A stretch of DNA of 64,000 nt from Thiomicrorhabdus sp. ZW0627 (GTDB lineage Bacteria > Pseudomonadota > Gammaproteobacteria > Thiomicrospirales > Thiomicrospiraceae). Positions 50,414-62,177 of this stretch are shown here, piece after piece. The stretch's first letter is position 1, and the number at the start of each line of letters is the position of its first letter. The translations under genes and the position numbers were made by a program. The stretch lies in NCBI RefSeq assembly GCF_029767005.1, contig NZ_JARUQR010000006.1:75084-139083 (forward strand). The letters are read 5' to 3'. The notes beneath the pieces are model-generated. The model ran no database searches. It was not told the origin of the DNA and saw only the letters and a list, made by a program, of their open reading frames with translations.

Positions 50414-50800
50414 TTATTCCGCTGATTCAGTAGTTTCCGCAACAGGGCGGTCTACCAATTCAACGATAGCCATTGGCGCGTTATCACCAGGACGAGAACC
50501 ACATTTAAGAATGCGGATATATCCACCTGGACGAGCTTGGTAACGTGGACCTAGCTCAGAAAACAATTTGCCAACCGCAGCTTTATCACCTAAACGTGAA
50601 AACGCAGTACGACGATTATGAACACTGTCATTTTTTGCAAGTGTAATCAAAGGCTCAGCAACTTTGCGAAGTTCTTTTGCCTTAGCAACCGTAGTACGAA
50701 TTACTTCATGTTCAAAAAGTGAAGCAGACATGTTTTTAAACATTGCCTTGCGGTGTGAGCTATTACGATTTAACTTACGACCAGTTTTACCATGACGCAT
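50414..50800 (-). CDS. rplQ: 50S ribosomal protein L17
   Basis: 128 aa; [20 protein letters not shown] start and [19 protein letters not shown] near the end. Last gene of the alpha operon, 15 bases after rpoA. Confidence 0.98.
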   Translation of the reverse strand: MRHGKTGRKLNRNSSHRKAMFKNMSASLFEHEVIRTTVAKAKELRKVAEPLITLAKNDSVHNRRTAFSRLGDKAAVGKLFSELGPRYQARPGGYIRILKCGSRPGDNAPMAIVELVDRPVAETTESAE

Positions 50801-50815
50801 GATAGCTTCCTTATA

Positions 50816-51802
50816 TTATACTGACTCTTTGCTCACCAAGCTTGCTGGTGGCCAGTTTTCTAATTTTGTACCTAAGCTCAAACCTCTTTGCGCAAGGACA
50901 TCTTTGATTTCCTGCAGAGATTTTTTACCTAGATTAGGTGTTTTTAGCAAATGTGTTTCAGAACGTTGTACTAAATCACCAATGTAGTAAATTTGTTCCG
51001 CTTTTAAGCAGTTAGCCGAGCGAACAGTTAGTTCTAGATCATCAACAGGCTGTAGGAAGATAGGATCGAATTCATTCTCTTCTTCTTCCGGAGCCGCAAC
51101 TTCTTTGTGCTTAAGGTCAACGAATGCATTTAATTGATAATGCAATACGGTTGCAGCCTGTTTGATTGCGTCTTCAGGATCTAAAGTTCCATCTGTGACG
51201 ACATCAATGATCAACTTATCCAAATCAGTACGCTGTTCTACACGAGCGTTTTGCACTTCGTAGCTCACAGTGTGAACCGGGCTGAAGCTTGCATCCAATT
51301 TAAGACTTCCGATCTGAGTTGATTCAGATTCGGATTGTAGAGCAGGACGGTAACCGATACCTGTCTCTACTTTTAACTTCATGTTTAGCTCAGCGCCTTC
51401 ACTCACATGCGCAATGATGTGATCAGGATTGGCAATTTCTACATCATGATCAACTTCAATGTCTGATGCACGAACAACTGCTGGTCCTTTCTTATGTAAA
51501 GTCAATTCTGCGCTGCTTTTTGCGTTGAGTTTTACAGAAACTTCTTTTAGGTTAAGAAGGATTTCCAAAACATCTTCCCTAACACCCTCAATTGATGAGT
51601 ATTCATGTAAAACACCATCAATCTGAGTTTCTACAATCGCAGCACCAGGCATAGAAGATAACAAAATACGACGTAATGCATTACCAAGCGTATGACCAAA
51701 ACCTCTTTCCAGAGGTTCTAGAGTCACACGACTATGGAAATCCGATCGTCTTTGAATATCAACTAAACGAGGTGTTAACAGCTGTTCTAACATCTCTTGC
51801 AT
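50816..51802 (-). CDS. rpoA: RNA polymerase alpha subunit
   Basis: 328 aa. The N-terminal assembly domain has [20 protein letters not shown]. An acidic linker (EEEENEFDP) precedes the C-terminal domain with [20 protein letters not shown] and [21 protein letters not shown], which binds UP elements and activators. 26 bases after rpsD. Confidence 0.98.
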   Translation of the reverse strand: MQEMLEQLLTPRLVDIQRRSDFHSRVTLEPLERGFGHTLGNALRRILLSSMPGAAIVETQIDGVLHEYSSIEGVREDVLEILLNLKEVSVKLNAKSSAELTLHKKGPAVVRASDIEVDHDVEIANPDHIIAHVSEGAELNMKLKVETGIGYRPALQSESESTQIGSLKLDASFSPVHTVSYEVQNARVEQRTDLDKLIIDVVTDGTLDPEDAIKQAATVLHYQLNAFVDLKHKEVAAPEEEENEFDPIFLQPVDDLELTVRSANCLKAEQIYYIGDLVQRSETHLLKTPNLGKKSLQEIKDVLAQRGLSLGTKLENWPPASLVSKESV

Positions 51803-51828
51803 TAGAAGTTATCTCCGTTTGAATGTAA

Positions 51829-52449
51829 TTACTTAGAGTAAAGCTCGACAATTAGGTTTTCTGAAATATCAGCAGACAAGTCAGAACGATCAGGTACAGA
51901 CTTGAATACACCTTCAAACTTAGAACCGTCAACTTCAACCCAACCAACTGTACCGTTTTGTGCATTCAATTCCAATGCAGATGCGATACGGCTCTGGTTA
52001 CGAGCTTTTTCTCTGATAGTAATTGTGTCACCCGCAGATACCTCATAAGAAGGAATGTTTACAGTTTGACCATTTACTAAAATTGCTTTATGAGAAACTA
52101 ACTGTCGCGCTTCAGCACGAGTTGAAGCGAAGCCCATGCGATAAACTACGTTATCCAAACGGCTTTCAAGGATCTGCAACAAGTTAACACCTGTAGAACC
52201 TTTACGACGATCTGCTTCTTTATAATAAAGACGGAATTTCTTTTCTAGCACACCGTACATACGACGTACTTTTTGCTTCTCACGTAACTGCAAACCATAT
52301 TCAGTTACACGCTTACGACCTGCACCGTGCTGACCTGGCAACTGATCAATCTTACATTTTGAATCGATGCTACGAACACCACTTTTCAAAAATAGATCAG
52401 TACCTTCACGACGTGCAAGTTTACACTTTGGTCCAATATATCTAGCCAT
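51829..52449 (-). CDS. rpsD: 30S ribosomal protein S4
   Basis: 206 aa primary 16S rRNA binder and, in E. coli, the repressor of the alpha operon. [20 protein letters not shown], two Cys (9 and 32) without the four-Cys zinc motif, and the S4 RNA-binding domain [20 protein letters not shown]. Confidence 0.98.
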   Translation of the reverse strand: MARYIGPKCKLARREGTDLFLKSGVRSIDSKCKIDQLPGQHGAGRKRVTEYGLQLREKQKVRRMYGVLEKKFRLYYKEADRRKGSTGVNLLQILESRLDNVVYRMGFASTRAEARQLVSHKAILVNGQTVNIPSYEVSAGDTITIREKARNQSRIASALELNAQNGTVGWVEVDGSKFEGVFKSVPDRSDLSADISENLIVELYSK

Positions 52450-52463
52450 GTTTACCTCAAATA

Positions 52464-52853
52464 TTAAACGCGACGTTTCTTAGGTGGTCGGCAACCGTTG
52501 TGAGGGATCGGAGTTACGTCTGCAATAGCCGTAATTTTGAAACCTGCACTATGTAAACCGCGAACAGCTGAGTCACGACCAGGTCCCGGACCTTTAACCA
52601 TAACTTCCATATTCTTCACACCATAGTCGTGAGCCATTTGACCAGCTCTTTCAGCTGCAACCTGTGCAGCAAATGGGGTACTTTTACGTGAGCCGCGGAA
52701 ACCACTTCCACCTGAAGTTGCCCAACACAAAGTATTACCCTGACGATCTGTAATCGTTACAATGGTATTATTGAAAGTTGCATGAACATGCGCAACCGCA
52801 TCAGTAACAACATGTTTTACTTTCTTTTTAACACGCGAATTTGCTTTTGCCAT
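52464..52853 (-). CDS. rpsK: 30S ribosomal protein S11
   Basis: 129 aa; [38 protein letters not shown] and the C-terminal [13 protein letters not shown] are standard. 21 bases after rpsM. Confidence 0.98.
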   Translation of the reverse strand: MAKANSRVKKKVKHVVTDAVAHVHATFNNTIVTITDRQGNTLCWATSGGSGFRGSRKSTPFAAQVAAERAGQMAHDYGVKNMEVMVKGPGPGRDSAVRGLHSAGFKITAIADVTPIPHNGCRPPKKRRV

Positions 52854-52874
52854 ATCTACTCTCGCAATTATGCG

Positions 52875-53231
52875 TTATCTCTTAATCGGTCTTACAGGAC
52901 CTTTACGAGTACGTGCATTAGTTTTTGTACGTTGTCCACGTAAAGGCAGACTACGACGGTGACGGATACCACGGTAACATCCCATGTCCATTAAACGTTT
53001 AATGTTCATAGAGACATCACGACGCAAGTCACCTTCAATTTTAAATTTTGCTACTTCTGAACGAAGTGCTTCTAACTGATCTTCAGTTAGTTCTCTAACC
53101 TTAGTGGTTGGATCCAAGTTAACTGCTTCGCAAATTGCTTTAGAAGTAGTCGACCCAATCCCGTAGATTGAAGTCAACCCAATCACAACATGCTTGTTAA
53201 CTGGTATGTTTACGCCGGCAATACGAGCCAT
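52875..53231 (-). CDS. rpsM: 30S ribosomal protein S13
   Basis: 118 aa; [20 protein letters not shown], then [17 protein letters not shown] and a basic tail. First gene of the alpha operon. Between it and secY there are only 97 bases, with no room for rpmJ. Confidence 0.98.
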   Translation of the reverse strand: MARIAGVNIPVNKHVVIGLTSIYGIGSTTSKAICEAVNLDPTTKVRELTEDQLEALRSEVAKFKIEGDLRRDVSMNIKRLMDMGCYRGIRHRRSLPLRGQRTKTNARTRKGPVRPIKR

Positions 53232-53271
53232 TTTGACGCTCCCTTAAATTCCATCTACTGAAAAACAGAGC

Positions 53272-53277
53272 ATTATA
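53272..53277 (-). promoter_or_regulatory. Likely -10 of the alpha operon promoter
   Basis: Minus strand TATAAT 40 bases before the rpsM start; -35 is poor (TAGTAT at 17 bases). It is the only strong -10 in the secY-rpsM gap. Confidence 0.5.
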
Positions 53278-53328
53278 CTTGTTTTTCAAATCAAATACTA
53301 GACAAATAACGACAATAAGTAATTGATG

Positions 53329-54639
53329 TTATTTTCCTTTTAATTTTGCTTTTTTCATCATGCCTTCATACTGGGTAGATTGCATTTGTGCTTGAACTTG
53401 TGTCATGAAATCCATAACGACAATCACAATAATCAGCAATGATGTACCTCCAAAATAGAAAGGAACATTCCAGTAAAGAATTAAAAATTCTGGCAACAAA
53501 CAAACAGCTGTAATATAAATCGCACCAGCAAGAGTCAAACGACCCATGATGCCATCAATATGTCTAGCAGTTTGCGGGCCTGGACGAATACCAGGTAAAT
53601 ATGCACCCGACTTTCTCAAATTATCAGCCGTTTCATTCGGATTAAAAACAATCGCGGTATAGAAAAAGCAGAAAAAGATAATTGCCAATGCATACAAAAG
53701 AATATAGAGAGGCTGACCTGGAGACAAAGTCGTTGCAATGTCTTTCAACCATCCCATATTTTCAGCCGTACCAAACCAGCCACCTAACGTTGCAGGGAAC
53801 AGGATGATACTTGATGCAAAAATTGGTGGAATGACACCTGCCATGTTCAATTTCAAAGGCAGATGGCTTTCTTGACCACCGTACAGCTTACGTCCACGCA
53901 TTTTCTGTGCATAATGAACAGGAATACGACGTTGTCCCCTCTCCACAAATACAACGAATGCAATTACTGCAAAAATCAGAGCAAGCAGTACGAAAACTGT
54001 AATCGCATGCATAGCACCAGTGTTAACTTGCTCAAATGTGCCGCCCAATGCAGATGGAAGACCAGCCACAATACCAGCAAAAATGATCAAAGAAATACCG
54101 TTACCAATGCCGCGTTCGGTAATTTGCTCACCTAACCACATAAGGAAGATCGTTCCACCTACCAATGTAGTTACAGCTGTAACTTTAAATAAGAAACCAG
54201 GATCAACAACAACGGACATGCCGTTGATATTTTGAGATTCAAGCGCCACGGCGACACCCAGTGCCTGGAATGTAGCCAAAACAACCGTACCCATACGGGT
54301 ATATTGGGTAATTTTACGACGTCCGTGCTCACCTTCTTTCTTAAGTTGTTCTAGTTTAGGAGACACTACCGTCAACAACTGCATGATGATCGATGCAGAA
54401 ATGTAAGGCATAATCCCCAAAGCAAAGATTGATAAACGCTGAAGGGCACCACCAGAGAACATGTTAAACATGTCTAGGATAGTACCCTTTTGCTGTTCAA
54501 ACATTGCTGCCAAAGCGACTGGATCAATTGACGGCACAGGGATATGTGTACCTAAACGGTATACAATTAGAGCACCTAAAACAAAAAAGATTTTGCTTTT
54601 CAGATCACTCATGGCGTTGGTTGCAATTGAACTTTTCAT
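53329..54639 (-). CDS. secY: Protein translocase subunit SecY
   Basis: Ten-helix channel of the Sec translocon. 436 aa. [40 protein letters not shown], the cytoplasmic loop [19 protein letters not shown] and the C-terminal [13 protein letters not shown] are present. Follows rplO by five bases. In E. coli rpmJ comes next; here it does not. Confidence 0.98.
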   Translation of the reverse strand: MKSSIATNAMSDLKSKIFFVLGALIVYRLGTHIPVPSIDPVALAAMFEQQKGTILDMFNMFSGGALQRLSIFALGIMPYISASIIMQLLTVVSPKLEQLKKEGEHGRRKITQYTRMGTVVLATFQALGVAVALESQNINGMSVVVDPGFLFKVTAVTTLVGGTIFLMWLGEQITERGIGNGISLIIFAGIVAGLPSALGGTFEQVNTGAMHAITVFVLLALIFAVIAFVVFVERGQRRIPVHYAQKMRGRKLYGGQESHLPLKLNMAGVIPPIFASSIILFPATLGGWFGTAENMGWLKDIATTLSPGQPLYILLYALAIIFFCFFYTAIVFNPNETADNLRKSGAYLPGIRPGPQTARHIDGIMGRLTLAGAIYITAVCLLPEFLILYWNVPFYFGGTSLLIIVIVVMDFMTQVQAQMQSTQYEGMMKKAKLKGK

Positions 54640-54644
54640 ATGGA

Positions 54645-55079
54645 TTAATCTTCGATTGAACCACCAGCTGCTTCAATCGCAGCCTTAGCGCCAGCAGTTG
54701 CTTTAATACCGGAAAGTTTTACTGCTTTAGTAATCTCACCAGAGTTAACAACCTTAACGAATTTAATCTTCTCGCCGATAATATCAGCAGCTTTAAGAGC
54801 AGCTACGTCAATAACATCAGCTTCAATTTTAGATAGCGTATCCAAACGAATCTCGGTAGTGTATGCCGCTTTACGTGAAGAGAAACCAAGTTTTGGCAAT
54901 CTTCTTTGTAAAGGCATCTGACCACCTTCGAATCCGATCTTAGGCATACCACCTGAGCGAGACTTTTGACCTTTATGACCACGTCCACCCATTTTACCTA
55001 AACCAGAACCTTGACCGCGTCCAACACGTTTTTTAACAGATTTTGAACCTTCTGCTGGTTTTAGAGTATTTAAATGCAT
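54645..55079 (-). CDS. rplO: 50S ribosomal protein L15
   Basis: 144 aa from ATG 55079 ([13 protein letters not shown]); the frame extends upstream into rpmD without support. Gly/Arg-rich [20 protein letters not shown] is diagnostic. Nearly abuts the rpmD stop. Confidence 0.97.
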   Translation of the reverse strand: MHLNTLKPAEGSKSVKKRVGRGQGSGLGKMGGRGHKGQKSRSGGMPKIGFEGGQMPLQRRLPKLGFSSRKAAYTTEIRLDTLSKIEADVIDVAALKAADIIGEKIKFVKVVNSGEITKAVKLSGIKATAGAKAAIEAAGGSIED

Positions 55080-55080
55080 T

Positions 55081-55269
55081 TTAAGCTTCCTCAACCTTTA
55101 GCAAGTAGGATACCTTATTGATCATCCCGCGATTTTCAGGAGTATCAAGTACAGTAACTGTTTGGTGCATCTTTCTCAGACCAAGACCAGATACACATGC
55201 TCTATGTGCTGGTAAACGGCCGATTTTGCTCTTTACCAGTGTCACTTTTACATATTTCTTATCTGACAT
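55081..55269 (-). CDS. rpmD: 50S ribosomal protein L30
   Basis: 62 aa from ATG 55269 ([17 protein letters not shown]) with AGGTGA at the end of rpsE as ribosome site. [20 protein letters not shown] is typical. Overlaps or abuts rpsE and rplO, so it is fully coupled. Confidence 0.96.
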   Translation of the reverse strand: MSDKKYVKVTLVKSKIGRLPAHRACVSGLGLRKMHQTVTVLDTPENRGMINKVSYLLKVEEA

Positions 55270-55270
55270 C

Positions 55271-55780
55271 TTATTCACCTAAAATTTCTTCTAGAGTTTT
55301 ACCACGCTTAGCTGCGATCTGCTCAGGGCTACTCATGCTAGTCAACGCATTAACTGTACTACGTACAACGTTAACAGGACGGGTAGTTCCTACACATTTT
55401 GATAAAACGTTCTTAACACCTGCAGCTTCTAAAACTGCACGCATCGCACCACCGGCGATAACACCAGTACCATCAGAAGCAGGAAGCATTACGATGTTCG
55501 CAGCACCTTGCTTGTAGTTGATTGGATACTGTAGTGTACCGTTGTTTAGTGGCACATCTTTCATGTTACGACGTGCTTTTTCCATTGCTTTTTTAATCGC
55601 GACCGGTACTTCACTGGCTTTACCACTTCCATAACCAACTCGACCTTCACCATCACCAACTACTGCTAGTGCTGAGAATGCGAATACACGACCACCTTTT
55701 ACAACTTTAGCAACACGGCGAACTGATACTAGTTTTTCAACTAGACCATCTTGTCCATCTTGTAATTCACGTGAAGACAT
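55271..55780 (-). CDS. rpsE: 30S ribosomal protein S5
   Basis: 169 aa; [20 protein letters not shown], then [20 protein letters not shown] double-stranded RNA-binding region and [20 protein letters not shown]. Part of the spc operon. Confidence 0.98.
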   Translation of the reverse strand: MSSRELQDGQDGLVEKLVSVRRVAKVVKGGRVFAFSALAVVGDGEGRVGYGSGKASEVPVAIKKAMEKARRNMKDVPLNNGTLQYPINYKQGAANIVMLPASDGTGVIAGGAMRAVLEAAGVKNVLSKCVGTTRPVNVVRSTVNALTSMSSPEQIAAKRGKTLEEILGE

Positions 55781-55794
55781 AGTTCATCCTTCCT

Positions 55795-56148
55795 TTAAAA
55801 TTCAAGACCGTTTTCACGGGCTGAGTCTGCTAGCTGTTGAATACGTCCGTGGTATTTGAAACCAGAACGGTCAAATGCAACCTTTGTTACACCTGCTGCC
55901 TTTGCTTTTTCAGCAATGGTCTTACCAACAATCTGAGCAGCTTCTTTATTACCAGTGTTGCTGACTTCTTTTTTAATGTCCGCTTGTACAGTAGAGCTTG
56001 AAGCGATAACTTCAGCACCATTTGCTGAAATCAATTGAGCGTAAATGTGCTGTGAAGTGCGGTAAACACACAAACGTGGCATACCTAATTCAGAGATCTT
56101 TGCTCTCGTTTTCTTAGCTCTACGAAGACGGGCTGCTTTCTTATCCAT
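55795..56148 (-). CDS. rplR: 50S ribosomal protein L18
   Basis: 117 aa 5S rRNA binder; [20 protein letters not shown] start and [20 protein letters not shown] near the end. Confidence 0.98.
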   Translation of the reverse strand: MDKKAARLRRAKKTRAKISELGMPRLCVYRTSQHIYAQLISANGAEVIASSSTVQADIKKEVSNTGNKEAAQIVGKTIAEKAKAAGVTKVAFDRSGFKYHGRIQQLADSARENGLEF

Positions 56149-56162
56149 ACTTACTTCCAGCC

Positions 56163-56696
56163 TTATTTCTTCTTAGCTTCTTTACGTAAAATACGCTCAT
56201 CAGCATACTTAACACCCTTACCTTTATATGGCTCAGGTGGACGATATGCACGAATATCAGCAGCGACTTGTCCAACAAGCTGCTTGTCAGCGCCTTTTAC
56301 AACAATTTCAGTTTGAGTTGGTGTTTCAACTGTAATTCCTTCAGGAATTGCATGCTCAACTGGGTGAGAGAAACCAAGAGTCAGATTCAATGTTTTACCT
56401 TGTGCATTTGCACGGTAACCAACACCGACCAACTGTAGCTTCTTCTCAAAACCGTCAGTAACGCCAACAACCATGTTGTTTACGATTGCACGAGCAGTAC
56501 CAGCCTGCGCCCAACCGTTAGCCATACCTTCGACAGGAGCAAAAGAAACAGAACCATCTTGTTGTTGAACTTCAACAGCATCATTGAATGTTTTGGTTAA
56601 TGCAGCGTTCCCTTTTTTAACGGTAACGATTTGTCCATTAACACTCACTTCAACACCAGCTGGAAGTACAACAGGGGCTTTTGCAATTCTTGACAT
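56163..56696 (-). CDS. rplF: 50S ribosomal protein L6
   Basis: 177 aa; two L6 repeats, with [20 protein letters not shown] and the C-terminal [17 protein letters not shown] motif. Confidence 0.98.
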   Translation of the reverse strand: MSRIAKAPVVLPAGVEVSVNGQIVTVKKGNAALTKTFNDAVEVQQQDGSVSFAPVEGMANGWAQAGTARAIVNNMVVGVTDGFEKKLQLVGVGYRANAQGKTLNLTLGFSHPVEHAIPEGITVETPTQTEIVVKGADKQLVGQVAADIRAYRPPEPYKGKGVKYADERILRKEAKKK

Positions 56697-56705
56697 AATA
56701 ATTCC

Positions 56706-57101
56706 TTATGCAACGTAGCAAATAACTTCTCCACCGATACCCGATTTACGAGCATCACGGTCAGTCATAATACCTTTTGATGTTGAAATTAAAGCGATCC
56801 CTAGACCACCGATTACTTCCGGCAATTCATCTTTGTTCTTATATACACGAAGACCTGGACGACTAACACGCTTTAGCATCTCAATTACAGGCTTACCTTC
56901 GTAATATTTAAGATCTACTGATAACTCAGCTTTACCATCATTTTCTTTTACGCTGTATGTAGAAACAAAACCTTCGTCAGCAAGTACTTTAGCGATTGCT
57001 AGCTTTACTTTTGATGAAGGGATTACAACATTCGAATGACCAGCCATTTGACCATTACGAATACGAGTCAACATATCAGCTATTGGATCAGACATACTCA
57101 T
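56706..57101 (-). CDS. rpsH: 30S ribosomal protein S8
   Basis: 131 aa as drawn ([17 protein letters not shown]); a start at the second Met (57095) is also possible. [20 protein letters not shown] is typical. In E. coli S8 represses the spc operon at the rplE leader. Confidence 0.97.
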   Translation of the reverse strand: MSMSDPIADMLTRIRNGQMAGHSNVVIPSSKVKLAIAKVLADEGFVSTYSVKENDGKAELSVDLKYYEGKPVIEMLKRVSRPGLRVYKNKDELPEVIGGLGIALISTSKGIMTDRDARKSGIGGEVICYVA

Positions 57102-57113
57102 AGATATTTATCC

Positions 57114-57419
57114 TTACCAACTGGCTTTTCTTAAACCAGGAACATCACCTTGCATAGCTAACTGACGTAGCATGTTACGTGACAAACCAAACTTTCTATA
57201 TACGCCATGTGGGCGCCCTGTTAAACGACAACGGTTTTGCTGACGAACAGGAGAAGCATTACGTGGCAACTTGGCCAACTTATCTACTGCTTCCATACGC
57301 TCTTCGAAACTTAAAGACATATCAACAGATGCCTTTTTCAATGCAGCACGTTTTTCTGCATATTTAGCAACTGTCTTAGCGCGTTTCTTTTCTCTTTCAA
57401 TCATTGATTGCTTAGCCAC
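57114..57419 (-). CDS. rpsN: 30S ribosomal protein S14 (zinc-free form)
   Basis: 101 aa, the long C-minus type: [20 protein letters not shown] with one Cys and no zinc ribbon. A zinc-regulated paralogue is therefore not suggested here. Confidence 0.98.
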   Translation of the reverse strand: MAKQSMIEREKKRAKTVAKYAEKRAALKKASVDMSLSFEERMEAVDKLAKLPRNASPVRQQNRCRLTGRPHGVYRKFGLSRNMLRQLAMQGDVPGLRKASW

Positions 57420-57430
57420 AAGAAAACCCT

Positions 57431-57970
57431 CTATTTCTTAAATGGAAAATTAAAGGCTTCTAGAAGAGCTTTAGCTTCATCATTTGTACGAGCAGTCGTA
57501 GCAAAGTTGATATCCATACCACGGATCTTATCAACCTTTTCGAACTCGATTTCAGGGAAGATGATTTGCTCTTTCAAACCTAGGTTGTAATTACCACGAC
57601 CGTCAAACGCATTAGGATTGACTCCACGGAAATCACGAACTCGTGGAAGCGCGATATTGATTAGGCGATCCAAGAACTCATACATTCTTTCGCCACGTAA
57701 TGTCACCTTACAACCAACCGGATAACCCTCACGAACCTTGAAGCTCGCTACAGATTTACGTGCAAGTGTTCTAACTGTTTTCTGACCTGCGATTTTTTCC
57801 AGATCAGCTACAGCGTTATCTAAAACTTTCTTGTCACCGATTGCTTCACCAACACCCATATTAATTGTGATCTTAGTCAACTTAGGCGCTTGCATAGGTG
57901 ATTTATAACCAAATTTCTCAGTCAACTGAGCAACAACTTGGTCTTTATAGATTTTCTGTAATCTTGCCAT
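57431..57970 (-). CDS. rplE: 50S ribosomal protein L5
   Basis: 179 aa 5S rRNA binder; [40 protein letters not shown] and [18 protein letters not shown]. Confidence 0.98.
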   Translation of the reverse strand: MARLQKIYKDQVVAQLTEKFGYKSPMQAPKLTKITINMGVGEAIGDKKVLDNAVADLEKIAGQKTVRTLARKSVASFKVREGYPVGCKVTLRGERMYEFLDRLINIALPRVRDFRGVNPNAFDGRGNYNLGLKEQIIFPEIEFEKVDKIRGMDINFATTARTNDEAKALLEAFNFPFKK

Positions 57971-57984
57971 TCTTCTAACCTATC

Positions 57985-58299
57985 TTAAGCATCAACTGCT
58001 TTACCAGTAGACTTGAAAAAGCGGATCTTGGCTTCACCTTCAACCTTAAAACCAACCTTGTCAGCTTTATTAGTTTCAGGATTCAACAATGCCACATTTG
58101 AAGCGTCCATAGGCATTTCTTTAGAAACAATACCGCCTTGCGCACCCGTCATAGGATTCGGCTTTGTATGTTTCTTAACCAGATTGATTCCATCAACAAC
58201 TACTTTACCGTTAGCTAAAACGGCTGAGATAGAACCACGCTTCCCTTTATCTTTTCCAGTGATAACGATAACTTCGTCACCTTTTCTTAATCGATTCAT
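57985..58299 (-). CDS. rplX: 50S ribosomal protein L24
   Basis: 104 aa from ATG 58299 ([20 protein letters not shown]), with AAGGA about four bases upstream; a GTG sits one codon before. KOW motif at the N-terminus. Confidence 0.97.
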   Translation of the reverse strand: MNRLRKGDEVIVITGKDKGKRGSISAVLANGKVVVDGINLVKKHTKPNPMTGAQGGIVSKEMPMDASNVALLNPETNKADKVGFKVEGEAKIRFFKSTGKAVDA

Positions 58300-58310
58300 C
58301 ACTTACTTCC

Positions 58311-58679
58311 TTATAAAACTTCAGGAGCTAATGAAACAATTTTCATAAACTTTTCATTACGAAGCTCACGTGTCACAGGACCGAAGATACGTGTTCCAAT
58401 TGGCTCAAGTTTTGCATTAAGAATAACAGCAGCATTACCGTCGAACTTAATCAAAGAACCATCGTTTCTTCTAACACCTTTTGCAGTACGAACTACAACA
58501 GCGTTATAGACATCACCTTTCTTGACCTTACCACGTGGCGCAGCTTCTTTGACACTCACTTTAATTACGTCACCAATGCTGGCATAACGGCGCTTTGATC
58601 CGCCTAATACCTTAATACACTGGACACGTCGTGCTCCGCTGTTGTCTGCAACATCAAGCACTGATTGCATTTGAATCAT
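58311..58679 (-). CDS. rplN: 50S ribosomal protein L14
   Basis: 122 aa; [20 protein letters not shown] and the C-terminal [12 protein letters not shown]. First gene after the 146-base spc leader, so probably the head of a separate spc transcript. Confidence 0.98.
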   Translation of the reverse strand: MIQMQSVLDVADNSGARRVQCIKVLGGSKRRYASIGDVIKVSVKEAAPRGKVKKGDVYNAVVVRTAKGVRRNDGSLIKFDGNAAVILNAKLEPIGTRIFGPVTRELRNEKFMKIVSLAPEVL

Positions 58680-58715
58680 GGTGGTACTCCATCCATACAG
58701 TAAAATTATTACAGC

Positions 58716-58768
58716 ACAAAAACCGCTATAGTGATCAGTTCCTTCAAGGCTTAACCACTATAACGGTT
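58716..58768 (-). promoter_or_regulatory. Promoter-proximal hairpin with U-tract in the spc leader
   Basis: As minus-strand RNA, AACCGUUAUAGUG pairs fully (one G-U) with CACUAUAGCGGUU and is followed by UUU. The plus-strand version would have a mismatch, so selection acts on the minus strand. Loop of ~22 bases with an inner CCUU/AAGG. Terminator of the S10 transcript or attenuator of spc. Confidence 0.6.
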
Positions 58769-58780
58769 TCGAATCAGACA

Positions 58781-58789
58781 ATTATAACA
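58781..58789 (-). promoter_or_regulatory. Candidate spc operon promoter (extended -10)
   Basis: Minus strand TGTTATAAT with a weak -35. The start point would be ~58774, a few bases before the hairpin. Confidence 0.5.
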
Positions 58790-58825
58790 AAAAATCTGAC
58801 TTTATGCTAATTAAAGTTTCTAACT

Positions 58826-59089
58826 TTAAATTTTCGCTTTTTCGTCAACGCTAACCAAAGTCCATGACTTGTTTTTTGAGATTGGCTTACATTCCTGAAT
58901 AGTTACAGAATCGCCAACTCCACAGATGTTTTCAGCATCGTGAGCCATTACTTTAGTAGACTTTCTAACGAATTTTTTGTATTTAGGGTGCTTAATGAAG
59001 CGGTCAGTACGAACAACAATTGATTGCTGCATACCGTTACTTACTACAACACCTTGAATAGTACGTGCTTTTTTCTCTTGACCAGCCAT
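58826..59089 (-). CDS. rpsQ: 30S ribosomal protein S17
   Basis: 87 aa; [20 protein letters not shown] and [20 protein letters not shown]. Last gene of the S10 operon. Confidence 0.98.
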   Translation of the reverse strand: MAGQEKKARTIQGVVVSNGMQQSIVVRTDRFIKHPKYKKFVRKSTKVMAHDAENICGVGDSVTIQECKPISKNKSWTLVSVDEKAKI

Positions 59090-59091
59090 TC

Positions 59092-59283
59092 TTATTTACT
59101 CACTTTTTGACGAATGATGGTTTTAACTCTAGCAATTGAACGACGTACCGTCTTTATTTGCGCAGAGTTAGATAACTGACCAGTTGCATGCTGCATTCTT
59201 AAGTTGAACTGCTCTTTAAGCAATTCAATTAATTCTGCTTTCAATTCTTCAACTGTTTTGTCATGTAGTTCTTTTGCAGTCAT
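59092..59283 (-). CDS. rpmC: 50S ribosomal protein L29
   Basis: 63 aa helical hairpin; [20 protein letters not shown] and [20 protein letters not shown]. Abuts rplP directly. Confidence 0.98.
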   Translation of the reverse strand: MTAKELHDKTVEELKAELIELLKEQFNLRMQHATGQLSNSAQIKTVRRSIARVKTIIRQKVSK

Positions 59284-59697
59284 TTACATCACCGTTCTGG
59301 TTACAACTTGGGTTTTAAATGGAAGTTTAGCTGCTGCCAAAGCAAATGCTTCACGAGCTAGCCTTTCATCCACACCCTGAATTTCATAAAGGATTCTTCC
59401 TGGCTGAATCTGAGCAACCCAGTATTCAACACTACCCTTACCTTTACCCATACGAACCTCAAGAGGTTTGTTAGTAATCGGCTTATCAGGAAATACACGA
59501 ATCCAAATTTTAGCACCACGTTTTACATGTCGCGTCATTACACGTCGACCCGCTTCGATCTGACGAGAAGTCATTCTTCCACGCTCTAAGGCTTTAAGGC
59601 CAAAATCACCGAAGCTAACTTTGTTTCCAACTTGTGCCAAACCACGGTTACGCCCTTTATGAACTTTTCTAAATTTGGTACGTTTAGGCATTAACAT
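59284..59697 (-). CDS. rplP: 50S ribosomal protein L16
   Basis: 137 aa; [19 protein letters not shown] and [20 protein letters not shown], the segment whose Arg is hydroxylated by YcfD in E. coli. Confidence 0.98.
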   Translation of the reverse strand: MLMPKRTKFRKVHKGRNRGLAQVGNKVSFGDFGLKALERGRMTSRQIEAGRRVMTRHVKRGAKIWIRVFPDKPITNKPLEVRMGKGKGSVEYWVAQIQPGRILYEIQGVDERLAREAFALAAAKLPFKTQVVTRTVM

Positions 59698-59711
59698 TGT
59701 TAGTTATCCTT

Positions 59712-60392
59712 TTATTTACGGCCTTTCTTGCCCTTAGATTGTTTATTATCGTCAAGTGCTAATTTTCCAAGCTTTTCACCTTTGAAAATCCAGACTTTAA
59801 CACCGATCTTTCCGTAAGTGGTATCTGCTTCAAATGTTGCATAATCGATATCTGCACGGAATGTGTGTAGAGGTACACGACCTTCACGATACCATTCAGC
59901 ACGTGCGATATCCGCACCATTCAAACGACCAGAAACCGTAACTTTAATCCCTTCGGCACCAAGACGCATTGCATTACCTACAGCACGCTTCATAGCACGA
60001 CGGAACTGAATACGCTTTTCCAACTGCTGAGCAATACTCTCAGCAACCAATTTAGCGTCAAGTTCAGGCTTCTTGATCTCTTCGATGTTGATATTTACAG
60101 GCATACCAGTCTTTTTAACCAAAGACTGCTTTAGCTTTTCGATATCTTCACCTTTCTTACCAATTACAACACCAGGGCGTGCCGTATGGACAGTAACACG
60201 AATACCGTTAGCAACACGTTCAATGTTCAACTTACTAACAGAAGCGTGCTTTAGCTTTTCATTCAATTCGTTACGAATTTCAACATCACTGACTAGGAAA
60301 TCAGCATAGTTCTTACTGTCAGCATACCAACGAGCATTCCAGTCTTTTGTAATACCTAGTCGAATGCCAACAGGATGTACTTTTTGACCCAT
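59712..60392 (-). CDS. rpsC: 30S ribosomal protein S3
   Basis: 226 aa; [20 protein letters not shown], the KH loop [15 protein letters not shown] (GxxG) and a basic tail [10 protein letters not shown]. Confidence 0.98.
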   Translation of the reverse strand: MGQKVHPVGIRLGITKDWNARWYADSKNYADFLVSDVEIRNELNEKLKHASVSKLNIERVANGIRVTVHTARPGVVIGKKGEDIEKLKQSLVKKTGMPVNINIEEIKKPELDAKLVAESIAQQLEKRIQFRRAMKRAVGNAMRLGAEGIKVTVSGRLNGADIARAEWYREGRVPLHTFRADIDYATFEADTTYGKIGVKVWIFKGEKLGKLALDDNKQSKGKKGRK

Positions 60393-60403
60393 TCTGATTC
60401 TCC

Positions 60404-60736
60404 TTATTTATCGCCAACAGTAACAGTGATGTGACTGGTACGTTTTAGAATACGGTTACCGCGACCTTTAGCACGAGCGCGCATACGCTTCATGATTGGC
60501 CCTTCATTGACATAAGCTGCAGTAACTTTTAGTTCATCAATATCAGCACCTTCATTGTTCTCAGCGTTAGCAATCGCAGAGTTCAAAACAACTTTCATCA
60601 AAGAAGCTGCTTTTTTATCACTGAAAGCCAAGATATTAACTGCTGTCTCTACATCTTTCCCGCGAATCATATCCGCCACTAAACGTGCTTTTTGAGGAGA
60701 GATACGAGCAAATTTATGAGTTGCACTTACTTGCAT
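60404..60736 (-). CDS. rplV: 50S ribosomal protein L22
   Basis: 110 aa; [20 protein letters not shown] and the tunnel loop [20 protein letters not shown], the site of macrolide-resistance changes in other species; no deletion is evident. Confidence 0.98.
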   Translation of the reverse strand: MQVSATHKFARISPQKARLVADMIRGKDVETAVNILAFSDKKAASLMKVVLNSAIANAENNEGADIDELKVTAAYVNEGPIMKRMRARAKGRGNRILKRTSHITVTVGDK

Positions 60737-60747
60737 TTTTACTCTCC

Positions 60748-61026
60748 TTATTTGCGTTTAGCTTTCTTATCCGCGGCATGACCACGGTAAGTGCGAGTCA
60801 TTGAAAATTCACCCAACTTATGGCCTACCATGTTTTCAGATACGAAAACAGGAATATGTTCTTTCCCGTTATGAACGGCAATAGTCAAACCGATCATTTC
60901 AGGCAAGATCATAGAACGTCTTGACCATGTTTTAATTGGACGTTTATTACCAGATTCTTGCGCCTCAACCACTTTTTTATACAAGTGATGATCTACAAAA
61001 GGTCCTTTTTTAACTGAACGTGGCAT
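60748..61026 (-). CDS. rpsS: 30S ribosomal protein S19
   Basis: 92 aa; [20 protein letters not shown] and [20 protein letters not shown]. Confidence 0.98.
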   Translation of the reverse strand: MPRSVKKGPFVDHHLYKKVVEAQESGNKRPIKTWSRRSMILPEMIGLTIAVHNGKEHIPVFVSENMVGHKLGEFSMTRTYRGHAADKKAKRK

Positions 61027-61041
61027 CAGTGTCCTTCCTTA

Positions 61042-61869
61042 TTACTTGTTTCTACGACGTACGATCATATTGTCAGTACGCTTATTACTACGGGTTTTCT
61101 TACCTTTAGTCGGCACACCCCATGGTGTAACTGGGTTACGACCACCAGAAGTACGACCTTCACCACCACCATGCGGGTGATCAACCGGGTTCATAGCCAC
61201 ACCGCGAACGGTTGGGCGAACACCGCGCCAACGCTTAGCACCGGCCTTACCTAGCTTACGCAAGCTGTGCTCTGCGTTACCGACTTCACCGATAGTTGCC
61301 TTACATTCAGACAAAATCTTACGCATCTCGCCAGAACGCAACTTAACAAGTACGTAAGCACCGTCACGACCAGCGATTTGTACAGAAGCACCAGCACTAC
61401 GTGCAATTTGAGCACCTTTACCCGGGCGCATTTCCAATGCGTGAACTACTGTACCAACCGGAATATTTCTCAGCGGAAGACAGTTACCTGGCTTGATCGC
61501 AACATGATCTCCAGATTCAACAACATCACCTGCAACCAATTTTTTAGGTGCAATGATGTATGCTCTTTCACCATCAGCGTACTTCAAAAGTGCGATGTGA
61601 GCAGTACGGTTAGGATCGTATTCAAGACGCTCAACAGTAGCAGGAATTCCAACTTTGTTACGTTTGAAATCGATTACGCGGTAATGCTGCTTGTGTCCAC
61701 CACCGTGGTGACGAACAGTAATACGACCTTTGTTGTTACGACCGCCTGACTTAGACTTCTTCTCAAGTAAGGCTGAATGTGGCTTACCTTTATGTAGTGA
61801 AGGTTCTACAACACTTACTACAAAACGACGGCCTGCAGAGGTCGGCTTAGACTTTTTAATAATTGCCAT
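61042..61869 (-). CDS. rplB: 50S ribosomal protein L2
   Basis: 275 aa; [20 protein letters not shown] and [20 protein letters not shown], which holds the conserved His near the peptidyl-transferase centre. Confidence 0.98.
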   Translation of the reverse strand: MAIIKKSKPTSAGRRFVVSVVEPSLHKGKPHSALLEKKSKSGGRNNKGRITVRHHGGGHKQHYRVIDFKRNKVGIPATVERLEYDPNRTAHIALLKYADGERAYIIAPKKLVAGDVVESGDHVAIKPGNCLPLRNIPVGTVVHALEMRPGKGAQIARSAGASVQIAGRDGAYVLVKLRSGEMRKILSECKATIGEVGNAEHSLRKLGKAGAKRWRGVRPTVRGVAMNPVDHPHGGGEGRTSGGRNPVTPWGVPTKGKKTRSNKRTDNMIVRRRNK

Positions 61870-61880
61870 CTTTAGACTCC

Positions 61881-62177
61881 TTACTCAGCACTTACAAAAT
61901 CGATGTCTTGACCTGGAGCCAAACGAACGATTGCTTTACGAGTATCGTTGCGCTTACCTTTACGGCCTTTGAATACTTTTGTTTTGCCTTTGATGTTGAT
62001 CATGTTCACTGACTGAACCTTAACATCGAACAAACTCTCGACAGCTTGCTTAACTTCAGTCTTAGTTGCTGAAGGAACCACTTTAAAAACGTACTGACCA
62101 GACTGATCGGCAATAGTTGCTGATTTTTCTGATACGTGCGGTGCAAGCAATACTTTTAAAATTCTTTCCTGATTCAT
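61881..62177 (-). CDS. rplW: 50S ribosomal protein L23
   Basis: 98 aa; [20 protein letters not shown] and [20 protein letters not shown]. Docking site for SRP and trigger factor at the tunnel exit. Overlaps rplD by four bases. Confidence 0.98.
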   Translation of the reverse strand: MNQERILKVLLAPHVSEKSATIADQSGQYVFKVVPSATKTEVKQAVESLFDVKVQSVNMINIKGKTKVFKGRKGKRNDTRKAIVRLAPGQDIDFVSAE

